In this document: positions 19,282-31,097 of the stretch, one piece after another
Layout: every line of letters begins with the position of its first letter
Numbering within the stretch: the stretch's first letter is position 1
Origin: Thermocrispum municipale DSM 44069
GTDB lineage: Bacteria > Actinomycetota > Actinomycetes > Mycobacteriales > Pseudonocardiaceae
Direction: 5' to 3'
DNA length: 64,000 nucleotides
Assembly (NCBI RefSeq): GCF_000427825.1
Contig: NZ_ATYT01000013.1
Span: forward strand, 52,227-116,226
The notes under the pieces: model-generated
The model's database searches: none
Seen by the model: the letters and a program-made list of their open reading frames with translations, nothing else
Told to the model about the DNA's origin: nothing
Program-made: the position numbers and the translations under genes

Positions 19282-20508
19282 CTACTCCACCCCGGCGGCG
19301 ACCTCCGCCCGCAGGGCAGGCGCCAGATCCCCGCGCTCACCCACCACGACGTCGTCCAGGCCGAGCCAGCGCGCCATCGACCGCAGCTCCCCGGCCAGCT
19401 CGTGAGCCACCCGCGCATGCGGCACATCGGGCTCGGCGAACGCACCCTGCGCCCGCAACACTCCCGCGGCGCGGTCGGCTTTCAGGTCGACGCGGCCGAC
19501 CAGCTCACCGTCCAGCAGGAACGGGAACACGTAGTAGCCGTAGACCCGCTTGGGGGCGGGCACGTAGATCTCGATGCGGTAGAAGAAGTCGAACATCCGC
19601 TCGGTCCGGGCGCGCTCCCAGATCAGCGGGTCGAACGGGCACAACAACGCCCGGCCGGTCACCTTCCGCGGCACCCGCGCCTCGGGATGGGTGTACGCCA
19701 GCTGCTTCCAGCCCCGCACCTGGACCGGCTCCAGCCGCCCGTCCTCGACCAGCTCCGCAATCGCCTGCTTCGCGGCAGCAGGTTTGATCCGGTAGTAGTC
19801 CCGCAGATCGATCTCGGTGCCCACCCCCAGCGACTCCGCGGCGCGCGCCATCAGCTCGCGGATCGCATCCTCTTTCGGAATCTCCGGCGCGGCGAGTACC
19901 TCGGGCGGCAGCACGCGCTCCGGCAGGTCGTAGTGCCGCTCGAACCCTTGCCGAGTGCCCGTGGTCAACTCCCCCACGGCGAACAGGAACTCGCACGCCA
20001 CCTTGGTGGCCGACCTGTTCCACCAACCGCCTTTGGCCGAGCTCTCCGCCCCGAGCGCCTTCTCGATACCGCCCGCGCTGATCGGGCCCAATTCCTTGAC
20101 CACGGACAACACATCGGCGATCAACCCGGGCTGGGCATGCGCCACCTTCCAGTACCTGCCGCGCAGCGATTCGTAGTACCGCATGCGCCACCGCAGCAAC
20201 GGCCAGTCGGCGACCGGCAGCAGGCTCGCCTCGTGCGCCCAGTACTCCACCAGCAGACGCGGCTTGCGCGAGCTGTGCGACCACGCCGCGGTGTCCACCA
20301 GCTCGTTCGGGTACGGGCCCAGCCGGGAGAACAACGGCATGTAGTGCGCCCGGACCGCCACGTTCACCGAATCCAGCTGCAGCAGCTTGATCCGGCGCAG
20401 CGTCCGCACCAGGTGCCGCCTGCCGGCCTGACCCGCAGGACGCGCGTCGACGAACCCCTGAGCAGCAAGAGCCATCCGCCGAGCGACGGCACCGGAGATT
20501 GTCCGCAT
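19282..20508 (-). CDS. YcaQ/AlkX-like winged-helix DNA glycosylase family protein
   Basis: HTH_42 family. Members unhook DNA interstrand crosslinks or excise alkylated bases. 408 residues. The catalytic motif near the N-terminus reads Q-L-D at 44-46 (LLQLDSVNV), the QxD form found in E. coli YcaQ rather than the QxQ of the Streptomyces azinomycin-resistance enzyme. The conserved CPFDPLIWERARTERMFDF region and the YVPAPKRVYGYYVFPFLLDGE block follow. ATG at 20508 diverges from the GNAT gene with 57 bases between. General DNA protection is likely; the lesion handled is unknown. Confidence 0.85.
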   Translation of the reverse strand: MRTISGAVARRMALAAQGFVDARPAGQAGRRHLVRTLRRIKLLQLDSVNVAVRAHYMPLFSRLGPYPNELVDTAAWSHSSRKPRLLVEYWAHEASLLPVADWPLLRWRMRYYESLRGRYWKVAHAQPGLIADVLSVVKELGPISAGGIEKALGAESSAKGGWWNRSATKVACEFLFAVGELTTGTRQGFERHYDLPERVLPPEVLAAPEIPKEDAIRELMARAAESLGVGTEIDLRDYYRIKPAAAKQAIAELVEDGRLEPVQVRGWKQLAYTHPEARVPRKVTGRALLCPFDPLIWERARTERMFDFFYRIEIYVPAPKRVYGYYVFPFLLDGELVGRVDLKADRAAGVLRAQGAFAEPDVPHARVAHELAGELRSMARWLGLDDVVVGERGDLAPALRAEVAAGVE

Positions 20509-20565
20509 GCGCGCATGGTGCCATGCCCCACCGACAGTCAGGAGCGTTCCGGGTAGGTTCGCACC

Positions 20566-21126
20566 ATGGCCGTTGCTGACGTTCGCCTGGCGCGCGCCGC
20601 CGACGCCGCGGAGATCGCTCGTATCCAGCACATCACGTGGCAGACCGCGTTCAGCGAGCTGATCGACGAGGAATCACTCGCCGCGCTGATCGGCCCGGAG
20701 GCCGAGCGGCAGTGGACCGAAGCCATCGAGTACGCCGACACCGACGTCTTCATCGCGTCCGAGGGCGACTTCACCGTGGGCTTCTGCGTGTCCGGGCCCG
20801 CTCCGCGGGAGGAGATCGAGGGTCCGGACGGCACGCTGCCGCCGGACGCGGAGCACACCGGCCTCATCGGCACCATCCTGGTGGAACCGCGCTGGGGGCG
20901 TCGGGGTCATGGCGGCCGGCTGCTGGCGGCGGCCGCCCGCGCGTTGCGCTCCCGCGGCGCCCGCAGAGCGGTCGCGTGGGTCAACGAATCCGACTCGGCG
21001 ACGCTGAACTTCTATCGCACGGTCGGCTGGGAAGCCACCCGGACGGTCCGCACGCTGGACACCGGCAAACGTCAGTTCCGCCAGCTGTGCGTGACCGGTG
21101 GCTTGGACCTGCAGCTGGTGGAGTAG
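20566..21126 (+). CDS. GNAT-family N-acetyltransferase
   Basis: Acetyl-CoA-dependent acetyltransferase of unknown substrate. 186 residues. Motif A, RWGRRGHGG (109-117), has the R-x-x-G-x-G/A signature for the CoA pyrophosphate, preceded by the strand GLIGTILVEP. The C-terminal NESDSATLNFYRTVGWEATR is the usual motif B. There is a short acidic insertion at 80-96. Single gene between the YcaQ-like gene and a membrane protein gene. Confidence 0.88.
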   Translation: MAVADVRLARAADAAEIARIQHITWQTAFSELIDEESLAALIGPEAERQWTEAIEYADTDVFIASEGDFTVGFCVSGPAPREEIEGPDGTLPPDAEHTGLIGTILVEPRWGRRGHGGRLLAAAARALRSRGARRAVAWVNESDSATLNFYRTVGWEATRTVRTLDTGKRQFRQLCVTGGLDLQLVE

Positions 21127-21239
21127 CGCTGGGCCGATCAGGGGCCGGAGGTCCTCGACTTCGTCAACTGGCACCGGTTGATCGGCCCTGGCCGGTACCG
21201 TGGTCATGATCCGGCCAGGAACTCTGGGGGTGCGCGCCC

Positions 21240-21755
21240 GTGACGTGGTTGCTGCTGAGCTTCGGGATCGCCCTGAGCTCAGCCTTGCTGCCACTGGTGA
21301 GCGTCGAGGTCTTCGTCATCACGATGGCCTCGAGCCAGCCGACGCTGCACTGGGCCGCGATCGCGGCCGTGGGGGCAGTCGGGCAGGTCCTCGGGAAGGT
21401 GCCGTACTTCCTGGCCGCGCGCGGCTCGATCCATCTTCCGGCGTTCATGCACCGCACGCCCCGACAACGCCCGCCGTCCGAGCGCAGGGAACGGTGGCGG
21501 ATGCGGACCAAGCGGCTGCGGCGCGCGCTCGACGTGGTGCGTGAGCGCTGCCGCCAGCACCAGCGCTGGATGATCGGCACCTACGGCGTCAGCTCGGTGA
21601 TGGGTCTGCCGCCGTACATGGCGCTGGTGGTGCTCACCGGGTTGGCGAACATGCGCATGTCACTGTTCATCGGCATGGGGCTGGCCGGCCGGTTCGTCCG
21701 CTTCGCCTTGCTGGCGTCGGCGCCCGCGTTGTTCATCGGCTGGTTCGGCGACTGA
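21240..21755 (+). CDS. Small membrane protein, possibly VTT/DedA-like
   Basis: 171 residues with GTG start. Hydrophobic segments at about 3-28 and 40-60, a strongly basic cytoplasmic loop (TPRQRPPSERRERWRMRTKR), then hydrophobic segments at about 110-135 and 140-168. The GTYGVSSVMGLPPYMALVVL stretch resembles the VTT (SNARE-associated) domain of small YqaA-type proteins. Family assignment is tentative and no function is claimed. It starts about 110 bases after the acetyltransferase stop. Confidence 0.72.
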   Translation: MTWLLLSFGIALSSALLPLVSVEVFVITMASSQPTLHWAAIAAVGAVGQVLGKVPYFLAARGSIHLPAFMHRTPRQRPPSERRERWRMRTKRLRRALDVVRERCRQHQRWMIGTYGVSSVMGLPPYMALVVLTGLANMRMSLFIGMGLAGRFVRFALLASAPALFIGWFGD

Positions 21756-21778
21756 CGTGCGGTCCGGACCCGTCCCGG

Positions 21779-23077
21779 TCATCGCGAGAACGAGCGCACC
21801 GCTTCGACGAAGTGCGGGCCGATCGCGGCCAACCGGTCCGGATACTCGTCGACCAACCCGTCGGTGTGGTTGCCTGCCTCGATGCGCTGGTAGGTGTGCA
21901 GCCCTCCGCACCCGGCCTTACGCACCATCTCCGCGTAGACGTCGGAGGCCACACCGATCGGCAGCAGGGTGTCCAGCGTGCCGTGCAGAGTGATCATCGG
22001 CTTGCCGATCCGGCCGGTGAGGGCGATGCGCTTGACCGCTGCCTGTGCCCGGGGGCGGTCTGCGTAGTCGTAGTCCGCGTCGCAGTTCGGTGTCCCGCTG
22101 CGGCAGAACGGCACACCGGCGTCCAGGTCCCCGTCGAACGACGGATCCAGTGCCTCTCGGTAGATCCGCTGCGTCAGGTCCCAATAGACCCGGTAGTGGT
22201 AGTCCCACAGGAACTCCGAGCCGGGTGCGAAGCCGGCGTCGAGCAATTTCTGCCGCGCAGCTTCGGCGCCGTCCCCGCCCTCGGCATAGGTCGGGTAATG
22301 CCGCAGTGCGGCAGGCAGGAAGGTCAAAAGGTTCGGGCCGCGCGCGGTCCACAAGGTGCCTTCCCGGTCGATGCCGCCGTCATACAGCCACGGCCGGTTC
22401 TCCAGCTGCCAGCGCACCAGATACCCGCCGTTGGAGATCCCGGCGGCCAGCGTCGTGGACGGCGACCTGCCGTAGCGCTGTCGCACGACCTGCTTGGCGG
22501 CCACGGTCAGCTGGGTCAGGCGGCGATGCCACTCGGCGATCGCTTCGCCGGGACAGCGCTGCCCGTGGTAGAAGCCGACGCCGGTGTTGCCTTTGTCGGT
22601 CGCGGCGAACGCGTACCCCATCGCGAGTACCTGGTCGGAGATCGCCCGATCGTTGGCGTACTGCCGGCGGTTGCCCGGAGTGCCCGACACGACCAGTCCA
22701 CCGTTCCACTTGTCCGGCAGGCGCACCACGAACTGTGCGTCGTGGTTCCACCCGTGGTTGGTGTTGGACCGCGTGGTGTCCGGGAAGTACCCGTCGATCT
22801 GGATGCCCGGCACTCCCTCGGGTCGCGGCATGCTCGAGGCGGTCAATCCCGCGTAGTCCTCGGGATTGGTGTGCCCGGACGCCTCGGTCGAGGCAGTAGT
22901 CAGGCCGGACAGGCACGCGGCTTCCTGGTGCGCGGCTCCCGGTACCCGCAGCTTGTCCATCCGCGCGCAGTGCGTCGATCCGGCGGACTGTGCGTACGAC
23001 GACAACGGCAGCAGCCCACTGGCGAGAAGCACCGCAGCGGTCACGGCCCAGACACGACGAGACTTCTGGTGCGGCAT
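21779..23077 (-). CDS. Secreted alpha/beta hydrolase, tannase/feruloyl esterase or 3-hydroxybutyrate-oligomer hydrolase-like
   Basis: 432 residues with a Sec signal peptide (basic MPHQKSRRVW, hydrophobic AVTAAVLLASGLLPLSS, cleavage near YAQ-SAG). The nucleophile serine is Ser215 in AAGISNGGYLV. An acid is likely in HGTLDTLLPIG and the histidine in EAGNHTDG. Several cysteines are consistent with an exported protein. ATG at 23077 was preferred; upstream sequence is open but not signal-like. It diverges from a PHB-depolymerase-type gene, supporting a role in breaking short polyester or ester products. Substrate is inference. Confidence 0.8.
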   Translation of the reverse strand: MPHQKSRRVWAVTAAVLLASGLLPLSSYAQSAGSTHCARMDKLRVPGAAHQEAACLSGLTTASTEASGHTNPEDYAGLTASSMPRPEGVPGIQIDGYFPDTTRSNTNHGWNHDAQFVVRLPDKWNGGLVVSGTPGNRRQYANDRAISDQVLAMGYAFAATDKGNTGVGFYHGQRCPGEAIAEWHRRLTQLTVAAKQVVRQRYGRSPSTTLAAGISNGGYLVRWQLENRPWLYDGGIDREGTLWTARGPNLLTFLPAALRHYPTYAEGGDGAEAARQKLLDAGFAPGSEFLWDYHYRVYWDLTQRIYREALDPSFDGDLDAGVPFCRSGTPNCDADYDYADRPRAQAAVKRIALTGRIGKPMITLHGTLDTLLPIGVASDVYAEMVRKAGCGGLHTYQRIEAGNHTDGLVDEYPDRLAAIGPHFVEAVRSFSR

Positions 23078-23226
23078 GCACGTCACCGTGCCCTGACCCC
23101 CGGTGGCGAGGCGATGGCGAAGCACCTCACATTCGGCGCCGGGATGTGGGATCCGACCACATGGCCCGGCCGCCAGGCACACCCCTACCGTGTCGGTGAT
23201 CACATCGCTCGAGGAGTTGATGGCCA

Positions 23227-24186
23227 ATGCGGATCCTCGCTCGTGCCGGCGCTGTCGCCGCTCTGCTCGCCATGAGCGTCACCTCCCCCGCCGCGGCGAA
23301 CGCCGAGCTGCAGCCGGTGACGAATTCCGGGTCGAATCCCGGCGCGCTGTCGATGTACGTCTATCTGCCGGACGGACTCGAACCAGGCGCGCCCGCCGTG
23401 GTGGCCATGCACGGATGCACCCAGACCGCTGCCGACTATCACGCGCACGCCGGCTGGCGTGATCTGGCCGACCGGGCGAAGTTCGCGGTCATCTACCCGG
23501 AACAGCGCACCACCAACAACCTCAACCGCTGCTTCAACTGGTTCCAGCCCGGCGACAGCGACCGTGGCCAGGGTGAAGCCGCCTCGATCCGGCAGATGGT
23601 CGCGCACGCCGTCACCACGTACGACCTGAACCCGGACCGGGTCTTCGCCACCGGGCTGTCCGCGGGCGGGGCGATGACCGCCAACCTGCTCGCCGACTAT
23701 CCCGACGTGTTCCGCGCGGGCGCCATCATGGCCGGGGTGCCCGCCAAGTGTGCCCGCGACCTGGTCACGGCATACAGCTGCATGGGATCCGACCAGCGCA
23801 AGACGCCTGAGCAGTGGGCAGACCTCGTTCGTCGGTCCGCGCCGGACCACACCGGTTCGTGGCCGACCGTGGCGATCTTCCACGGCACCGCCGACACCAC
23901 CGTTGCGCCGGTCAACGCCGACGAGCTGCGCGATCAGTGGACGGCGGTCCACGGTGTGTCGCAAGAGCCGTCCCGGACCGAGCAACTGCCCGCCGGCACG
24001 ACCTTGACCGCCTACCACGACTCCGACGGCGTGCCGGTGGTCGAGCAGTACGTCATCGACGGCATGCCGCACGCGCAGCCGGTCGACCCGGGCACGGAAG
24101 CCGGCAACTGCGGCGCAACGGGCCAGTACTACGCGGACACCATCTGCGCTGCCTACTACGCCGCCAACTCCTGGGGGATGCTCTGA
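23227..24186 (+). CDS. Secreted PHB-depolymerase-family esterase (type 1 catalytic domain)
   Basis: 319 residues. Signal peptide MRILARAGAVAALLAMSVTS with cleavage near ANA-E (about 26). Oxyanion region MHGCTQ (61-66), lipase box GLSAGG with Ser145, aspartate in HGTADTTVAP, histidine in DGMPHAQP. It has the catalytic domain only: no substrate-binding or linker domain, so it may act on soluble esters such as acetylxylan, feruloyl esters or short-chain PHA. GAGGAG lies about ten bases before the ATG. Divergent from the other hydrolase with 149 bases between. Confidence 0.87.
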   Translation: MRILARAGAVAALLAMSVTSPAAANAELQPVTNSGSNPGALSMYVYLPDGLEPGAPAVVAMHGCTQTAADYHAHAGWRDLADRAKFAVIYPEQRTTNNLNRCFNWFQPGDSDRGQGEAASIRQMVAHAVTTYDLNPDRVFATGLSAGGAMTANLLADYPDVFRAGAIMAGVPAKCARDLVTAYSCMGSDQRKTPEQWADLVRRSAPDHTGSWPTVAIFHGTADTTVAPVNADELRDQWTAVHGVSQEPSRTEQLPAGTTLTAYHDSDGVPVVEQYVIDGMPHAQPVDPGTEAGNCGATGQYYADTICAAYYAANSWGML

Positions 24187-24190
24187 CCGC

Positions 24191-26724
<2,534 letters not shown>

Positions 26725-26756
26725 TCAGCTCACCACTTACTCGGCCGAACGCGCCA

Positions 26757-26787
26757 GAGCGGCCGCACCGCAAGGGCGCGGCCGCTC
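26757..26787 (-). terminator. Hairpin downstream of pnp
   Basis: GAGCGGCCGC (26757-26766) pairs perfectly with GCGGCCGCTC (26778-26787) around an 11-base loop, 18 bases past the pnp stop. It may terminate pnp or protect its 3' end; the M16 gene starts 40 bases further on. Confidence 0.78.
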
Positions 26788-26804
26788 CGAGGCGATGTCG
26801 CGGA

Positions 26805-29042
26805 CTACCGGCTCTTGCTCTTGCCGGCAGGCGCGTCCTTCTTGCTCTCGTCGTCGTCGCGGACGATCTCGAGGCTGATCTTGCCGCGCTGGTCGATGTC
26901 GGCGATCTCCACGCGGATCTTGTCGCCGACGTTGACCACGTCCTCGACCTTGTCGATCCGCTTGCCGTTGCCCAGCTTCGAGATGTGCAGCAGGCCGTCC
27001 TTGCCCGGCAGCAGCGAGACGAAGGCACCGAACGCGGCGGTCTTGACCACCGTGCCCAGGTACCGCTCGCCCACCTTGGGCAGCTGCGGGTTGGCGATCG
27101 CGTTGATCTTGTCGACCGCCGCCTGCGCGGACGGGCCGTCGTTGGCACCGACGTAGATCGTGCCGTCGTCCTCGATCGAGATGTCCGCGCCGGTCTCCTC
27201 GGTGATCGAGTTGATCATCTTGCCCTTCGGGCCGATGACCTCGCCGATCTTGTCGACCGGGATCTTGACGGTGGTGATCCGCGGCGCGTACGGGGACATC
27301 TCGTCCGGGCCGTCGATCGCCTCGGCCATCACGTCCAGGATGGTCAACCGGGCGTCGCGCGCCTGGTTCAGCGCGGCAGCCAGCACGTCGGACGGAATGC
27401 CGTCCAGCTTGGTGTCCAGCTGCAGCGCGGTGATGATGTCCTTGGTGCCCGCAACCTTGAAGTCCATGTCACCGAACGCGTCCTCGGCGCCGAGGATGTC
27501 GGTCAGCGCCACGTACTCGGTCTTGCCGTCCACCTCGTCGGACACCAGGCCCATGGCGATACCGGCCACCGGCGCCTTGAGCGGCACGCCCGCGTTGAGC
27601 AGGCCCATGGTGGAGGCACACACCGACCCCATCGAGGTCGAGCCGTTCGAGCCCAGCGCCTCCGACACCTGACGGATGGCGTACGGGAACTCCTCGCGCT
27701 TGGGCAGCACCGGCACCAGCGCGCGCTCGGCCAACATGCCGTGCCCGATCTCCCGGCGCTTCGGCGAACCGACGCGACCGGTCTCCCCGGTGGAGAACGG
27801 CGGAAAGTTGTAGTGGTGCAGGTAGCGCTTGGTGGTCTCCGGGGACAGCGAGTCGATCTGCTGCTCCAGCCGGAGCATGTTCAGCGTGGTGATGCCGAGG
27901 ATCTGGGTCTCACCGCGCTCGAACAACGCCGAGCCGTGGGCCCGCGGGACCACGCCGACCTCGGCGGACAGCGACCGGATGTCGGTCAGGCCGCGGCCGT
28001 CGATGCGCACCTTGTCGCGCAGGATGCGCTGCCGGATGAGCTTCTTGGTCACCGCGCGGAACGCCGCGCCGACCTCCTTCTCCCGGCCTTCGAACCGCTC
28101 GCCCTCGCCGACGCCGACCTTCTCCAGCACCTCGGCCTTGACCTCGTCGACGGCGTTGTCGCGCTCCTGCTTGCCCGCGATGGTCAGCACCTCGGCCAAC
28201 TTCGCCGACGCCAGCTCCTCGACCGCCTGGTAGACGTCCTCCTGGTACGCCGGGAACAGCGGGAACTCGCTGGTCGGCTTCGCCGCCACCGAGGCAAGCG
28301 CCTGCTGCGCCTCGCACAGCACCCGGATGAACGGCTTGGCCGCGTCCAGACCCTGCGCCACCACCTGCTCGTCCGGAGCGGTGGCGCCCTCGGCGATCAG
28401 GTCCAGCGTGTTGTCGGTGGCCTCCGCCTCGACCATCATGATCGCGACGTCCTCGGGCCCGTCACCGACGATGCGGCCGGCCACGACCATGTTGAACGTG
28501 GCTCGCTCCAGCTGGCTCCACGTCGGGAAGGCCACCCACTGGTTGTCGATCAGCGCCACCCGGACGCCGCCGATCGGGCCGGAGAACGGCAGACCGGCGA
28601 TCTGGGTGGACGCGGAGGCGGCGTTGATGGCCAGCACGTCGTACGGGTCGTCCGGGTGCAGGCTCTGCACCGTCACGATGATCTGGATCTCGTTGCGCAG
28701 GCCGTCGGCGAACGACGGGCGCAGCGGCCGGTCGATCAACCGGCAGGTCAGGATCGCGTCGGTGGACGGCCGGCCCTCGCGGCGGAAGAACGCGCCGGGA
28801 ATTCGGCCGACCGAGTACATCCGCTCCTCGACGTCGACGGTCAGCGGGAAGAAGTCGAAGTGTTCCTTCGGCTGCTTGGACGCCGTCGTGGCCGACAGCA
28901 CCATGGTCTCGTCGTCCAGGTAGGCGACGACCGAACCGCCCGCTTGCTTGGCCAACCGGCCGGTCTCGAACCGCACGCGGCGGGTGCCGAAAGAGCCGTT
29001 GTCGATCACGGCTTCCGTCTCGTGTACGACGGATTCGCTCAT
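26805..29042 (-). CDS. pnp: Polyribonucleotide nucleotidyltransferase (PNPase)
   Basis: Phosphorolytic 3'-5' exoribonuclease and guanosine pentaphosphate synthetase in actinobacteria. 745 residues: two RNase PH domains separated by a helical domain, then KH ([21 protein letters not shown]) and S1 ([21 protein letters not shown]), and a short charged tail. The conserved [29 protein letters not shown] and [18 protein letters not shown] motifs are present. AAGGAGAT lies seven bases before the ATG. Downstream of rpsO after a hairpin and a leader of about 220 bases. Confidence 0.97.
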   Translation of the reverse strand: MSESVVHETEAVIDNGSFGTRRVRFETGRLAKQAGGSVVAYLDDETMVLSATTASKQPKEHFDFFPLTVDVEERMYSVGRIPGAFFRREGRPSTDAILTCRLIDRPLRPSFADGLRNEIQIIVTVQSLHPDDPYDVLAINAASASTQIAGLPFSGPIGGVRVALIDNQWVAFPTWSQLERATFNMVVAGRIVGDGPEDVAIMMVEAEATDNTLDLIAEGATAPDEQVVAQGLDAAKPFIRVLCEAQQALASVAAKPTSEFPLFPAYQEDVYQAVEELASAKLAEVLTIAGKQERDNAVDEVKAEVLEKVGVGEGERFEGREKEVGAAFRAVTKKLIRQRILRDKVRIDGRGLTDIRSLSAEVGVVPRAHGSALFERGETQILGITTLNMLRLEQQIDSLSPETTKRYLHHYNFPPFSTGETGRVGSPKRREIGHGMLAERALVPVLPKREEFPYAIRQVSEALGSNGSTSMGSVCASTMGLLNAGVPLKAPVAGIAMGLVSDEVDGKTEYVALTDILGAEDAFGDMDFKVAGTKDIITALQLDTKLDGIPSDVLAAALNQARDARLTILDVMAEAIDGPDEMSPYAPRITTVKIPVDKIGEVIGPKGKMINSITEETGADISIEDDGTIYVGANDGPSAQAAVDKINAIANPQLPKVGERYLGTVVKTAAFGAFVSLLPGKDGLLHISKLGNGKRIDKVEDVVNVGDKIRVEIADIDQRGKISLEIVRDDDESKKDAPAGKSKSR

Positions 29043-29262
29043 TGGGTTATCTCCTTGTCAGTGTTCACGGCGGAGCCCGGAATCGGGATACCGCCGCCGG
29101 GGGCCGCGCCGGTCCACCTCCCACGGCGGTCCAGCGCCCGAGTAACCCCTTTGCGACAAGGCCGGTCTTCGATCGAAGTTGACGGGCGTGTCCCGGCAAC
29201 CACTACCGAGGACCGGCTACGACGAGTCCTCGAACGCTGTGCGCTTCTCCCTGGTCTTTGTG
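29043..29262 (-). other. pnp 5' leader region
   Basis: No gene seen. It holds a 7-bp inverted repeat (29207-29213/29226-29232) that could form a leader stem-loop, a TTCGATCGAA palindrome at 29168-29177, and the AAGGAGAT ribosome binding site next to the pnp start. Leader hairpins control pnp in other bacteria; here this is only a suggestion. Confidence 0.4.
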
Positions 29263-29302
29263 CTGAAGGGGAGCTCCGGGCTCCTCCGGCGCTCCCCTTC
29301 AG
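29263..29302 (-). terminator. rpsO terminator hairpin
   Basis: CTGAAGGGGAGC (29263-29274) and GCTCCCCTTCAG (29291-29302) are perfect 12-bp arms around a 16-base loop, starting four bases after the rpsO stop on the minus strand. Probably partial, allowing some read-through into pnp. Confidence 0.85.
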
Positions 29303-29306
29303 TGTC

Positions 29307-29576
29307 TCATCGGCGCAAGCCGAGACGTTGGATCAACGTCCGGTAGCGCGCGATGTCAACTCTCTTGAGGTAGTCGAGCAACCGGCGACGGCGACCGACC
29401 AGCAGCAGCAAACCGCGCCGCGAGTGGTGGTCGTGCTTGTGCTCCTTCAAGTGCTCCGTCAGGCCCGAGATGCGCTTCGTCAGCAGCGCGACCTGGGCCT
29501 CCGGGGAGCCGGTGTCGGTCTCGTGCAGGCCGTACTCGGCCAGAATCGCCTTTTTCTCGTCGGTGGTCAGCGCCAC
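29307..29576 (-). CDS. rpsO: 30S ribosomal protein S15
   Basis: 89 residues, exact family length. Conserved [19 protein letters not shown] and [25 protein letters not shown], the 16S rRNA-binding helices. GTG start, with GAGGAGA upstream on the minus strand. Placed before pnp as in nearly all bacteria. Confidence 0.98.
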   Translation of the reverse strand: MALTTDEKKAILAEYGLHETDTGSPEAQVALLTKRISGLTEHLKEHKHDHHSRRGLLLLVGRRRRLLDYLKRVDIARYRTLIQRLGLRR

Positions 29577-29737
29577 TCGTGTTCTCCTCAGCTACGTACC
29601 GTGTCCGAAATCGTGCGGATCCGGCCGCCACGGACTGCAGCCGAATCATCCATCAGCGTATCAGGGGGTCGCCTCGGCCACGGTCGGCAGCCCCGGTGCG
29701 GCCGGTGTTTCCGGTCACGGTGCGCCCGCGGCGGCCG

Positions 29738-30517
29738 TCAGCTCTCGTCGACCAGTCGACGGCGCAGCCGCTCGAACTCGTCGTCGGTGAACCCGTGCCG
29801 CTCCAGCCAGCCGATCGCTCCGCCGTACTTCAGCTCGAGCTGCTCGAGGAACGCCTCCATCGTCTCCCCGCGCGGCCTGTGGGCGTCCACGGGGATGCGG
29901 TCGATGTCGTGCGAGTACGTCGGAGTGGCGCGCAGCCGGTCCAGCACCAGTTCGATGCGTTCGGCCGTCCTGGCGTAGTCGTTGATCACCGCGTCCGGCT
30001 CCACGTCCACCGCCGACAACGTGAGCGCGACGACCGTGCCGGTGCGGTCCTTCCCGGCGGCGCAGTGCACCAATGCGGCGCCGTCGGTGTTGGCGATCGC
30101 CCGGATCGCCCGGACCACGTTGTCCCCGCGATCCTCCAGGTAGCCGAGGTAGAGCCCGGTCATGTAGTTCGCCGGGTACCGCTCGTGGTTACGCCTGCGG
30201 CGCTGGGAAGCCAGCGCCTCGGCGGCGACGTCGGTCCGATCACCGGCCTCCGGCAGGACCGACAGGTCCAGGTGCCGCACGTGGTCGACGGCACGCAACG
30301 GGCCGGGACCCTCCGAGGCACGCTCGGTGTTGGTGCGCAGATCCACCACGGTGCGCACACCGTGCGTTCCGGTCAGCAGCTTGATGTCGTTGTCGGTCAG
30401 GTCCTGCAGGTGGTCCGATCGCAGCAGCTTGCGATACGCCACCCTGCGGCCGTCCCGAGTGGGCAGGCCCCCGACGTCGCGCGTGTTGACCGCGCCTTCC
30501 AGTTCGATCCAAGTCAC
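29738..30517 (-). CDS. Tyrosine-protein phosphatase (PtpB-like)
   Basis: 259 residues. The phosphatase P-loop HCAAGKDRTG at 151-160 gives nucleophile Cys152 and Arg158 (C-x5-R). The lysine and aspartate in the loop are typical of the MptpB/Y_phosphatase3 group, which acts on phosphotyrosine, phosphoserine or phosphoinositides. N-terminal NTRDVGGLPT and LRSDHLQDLT are also family features. GTG at 30517 has GGAG close upstream. No signal peptide is visible. It could counter Ser/Thr/Tyr kinases of the cell; a specific partner is not indicated. Confidence 0.9.
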   Translation of the reverse strand: MTWIELEGAVNTRDVGGLPTRDGRRVAYRKLLRSDHLQDLTDNDIKLLTGTHGVRTVVDLRTNTERASEGPGPLRAVDHVRHLDLSVLPEAGDRTDVAAEALASQRRRRNHERYPANYMTGLYLGYLEDRGDNVVRAIRAIANTDGAALVHCAAGKDRTGTVVALTLSAVDVEPDAVINDYARTAERIELVLDRLRATPTYSHDIDRIPVDAHRPRGETMEAFLEQLELKYGGAIGWLERHGFTDDEFERLRRRLVDES

Positions 30518-30557
30518 GGCTCCATTCTGCCAACAACTGCGACGAGGGCTACCGCCG

Positions 30558-31097
30558 TCACGGTTCGGACAGTCGGAACCGCGCTTGTTCGGTGTAGCGA
30601 GCACCCGACGGATGCAGCTCGCTGTTCATCAGGATCACGTCGCTCACCACCCACGACGGGCCGCGATAATCCGCCATGCCGCGTACCACCTCGCGGACCG
30701 TCGCCGGGCGACGTGGCGAGCGCCATCGAGCCAGGGTCAGGTGTGGGTGCCAGGGCCGTGATCCGTCCGGGCCTTCTTCCTCGGCACCGGCCGCTCGCGC
30801 AATCTCGCGCAGGGTCTCGACGTCACCGCCGACGCCGGCCCAGAGCACGCCGCGGAACGTGCCGGCTCCGGCGAGCCGCACCTGCGCGGGACGGCGACCA
30901 CGCAATCGTTCCTCGAGCCACCCCGTGCGCTCGCGGGCCTGCTCAGGCGTACCGGAGCCGTAGAAGGCCAGCGTCAGATGCCACGACTCGACGCGTGTCC
31001 ACCGCACCTGCTTGTCGTCCGACCGGACGCGCCCCAGCGCACCGGAGAGGTGCGCCAGCGCCTCGCGCGGCGGGACGACCGCGGCGAACAGTCTCAC
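30558..31097 (-). CDS. thpR: RNA 2',3'-cyclic phosphodiesterase (2H family)
   Basis: 179 residues. Two H-x-T motifs typical of 2H phosphoesterases: H40-L-T42 (SWHLTLAFYG) and H119-L-T121 (WHPHLTLAR). Opens RNA 2',3'-cyclic phosphates; homologues also show 2'-5' RNA ligase activity in vitro. GTG start overlaps the XRE regulator stop by four bases (GTGA), implying co-translation. Confidence 0.9.
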   Translation of the reverse strand: MRLFAAVVPPREALAHLSGALGRVRSDDKQVRWTRVESWHLTLAFYGSGTPEQARERTGWLEERLRGRRPAQVRLAGAGTFRGVLWAGVGGDVETLREIARAAGAEEEGPDGSRPWHPHLTLARWRSPRRPATVREVVRGMADYRGPSWVVSDVILMNSELHPSGARYTEQARFRLSEP

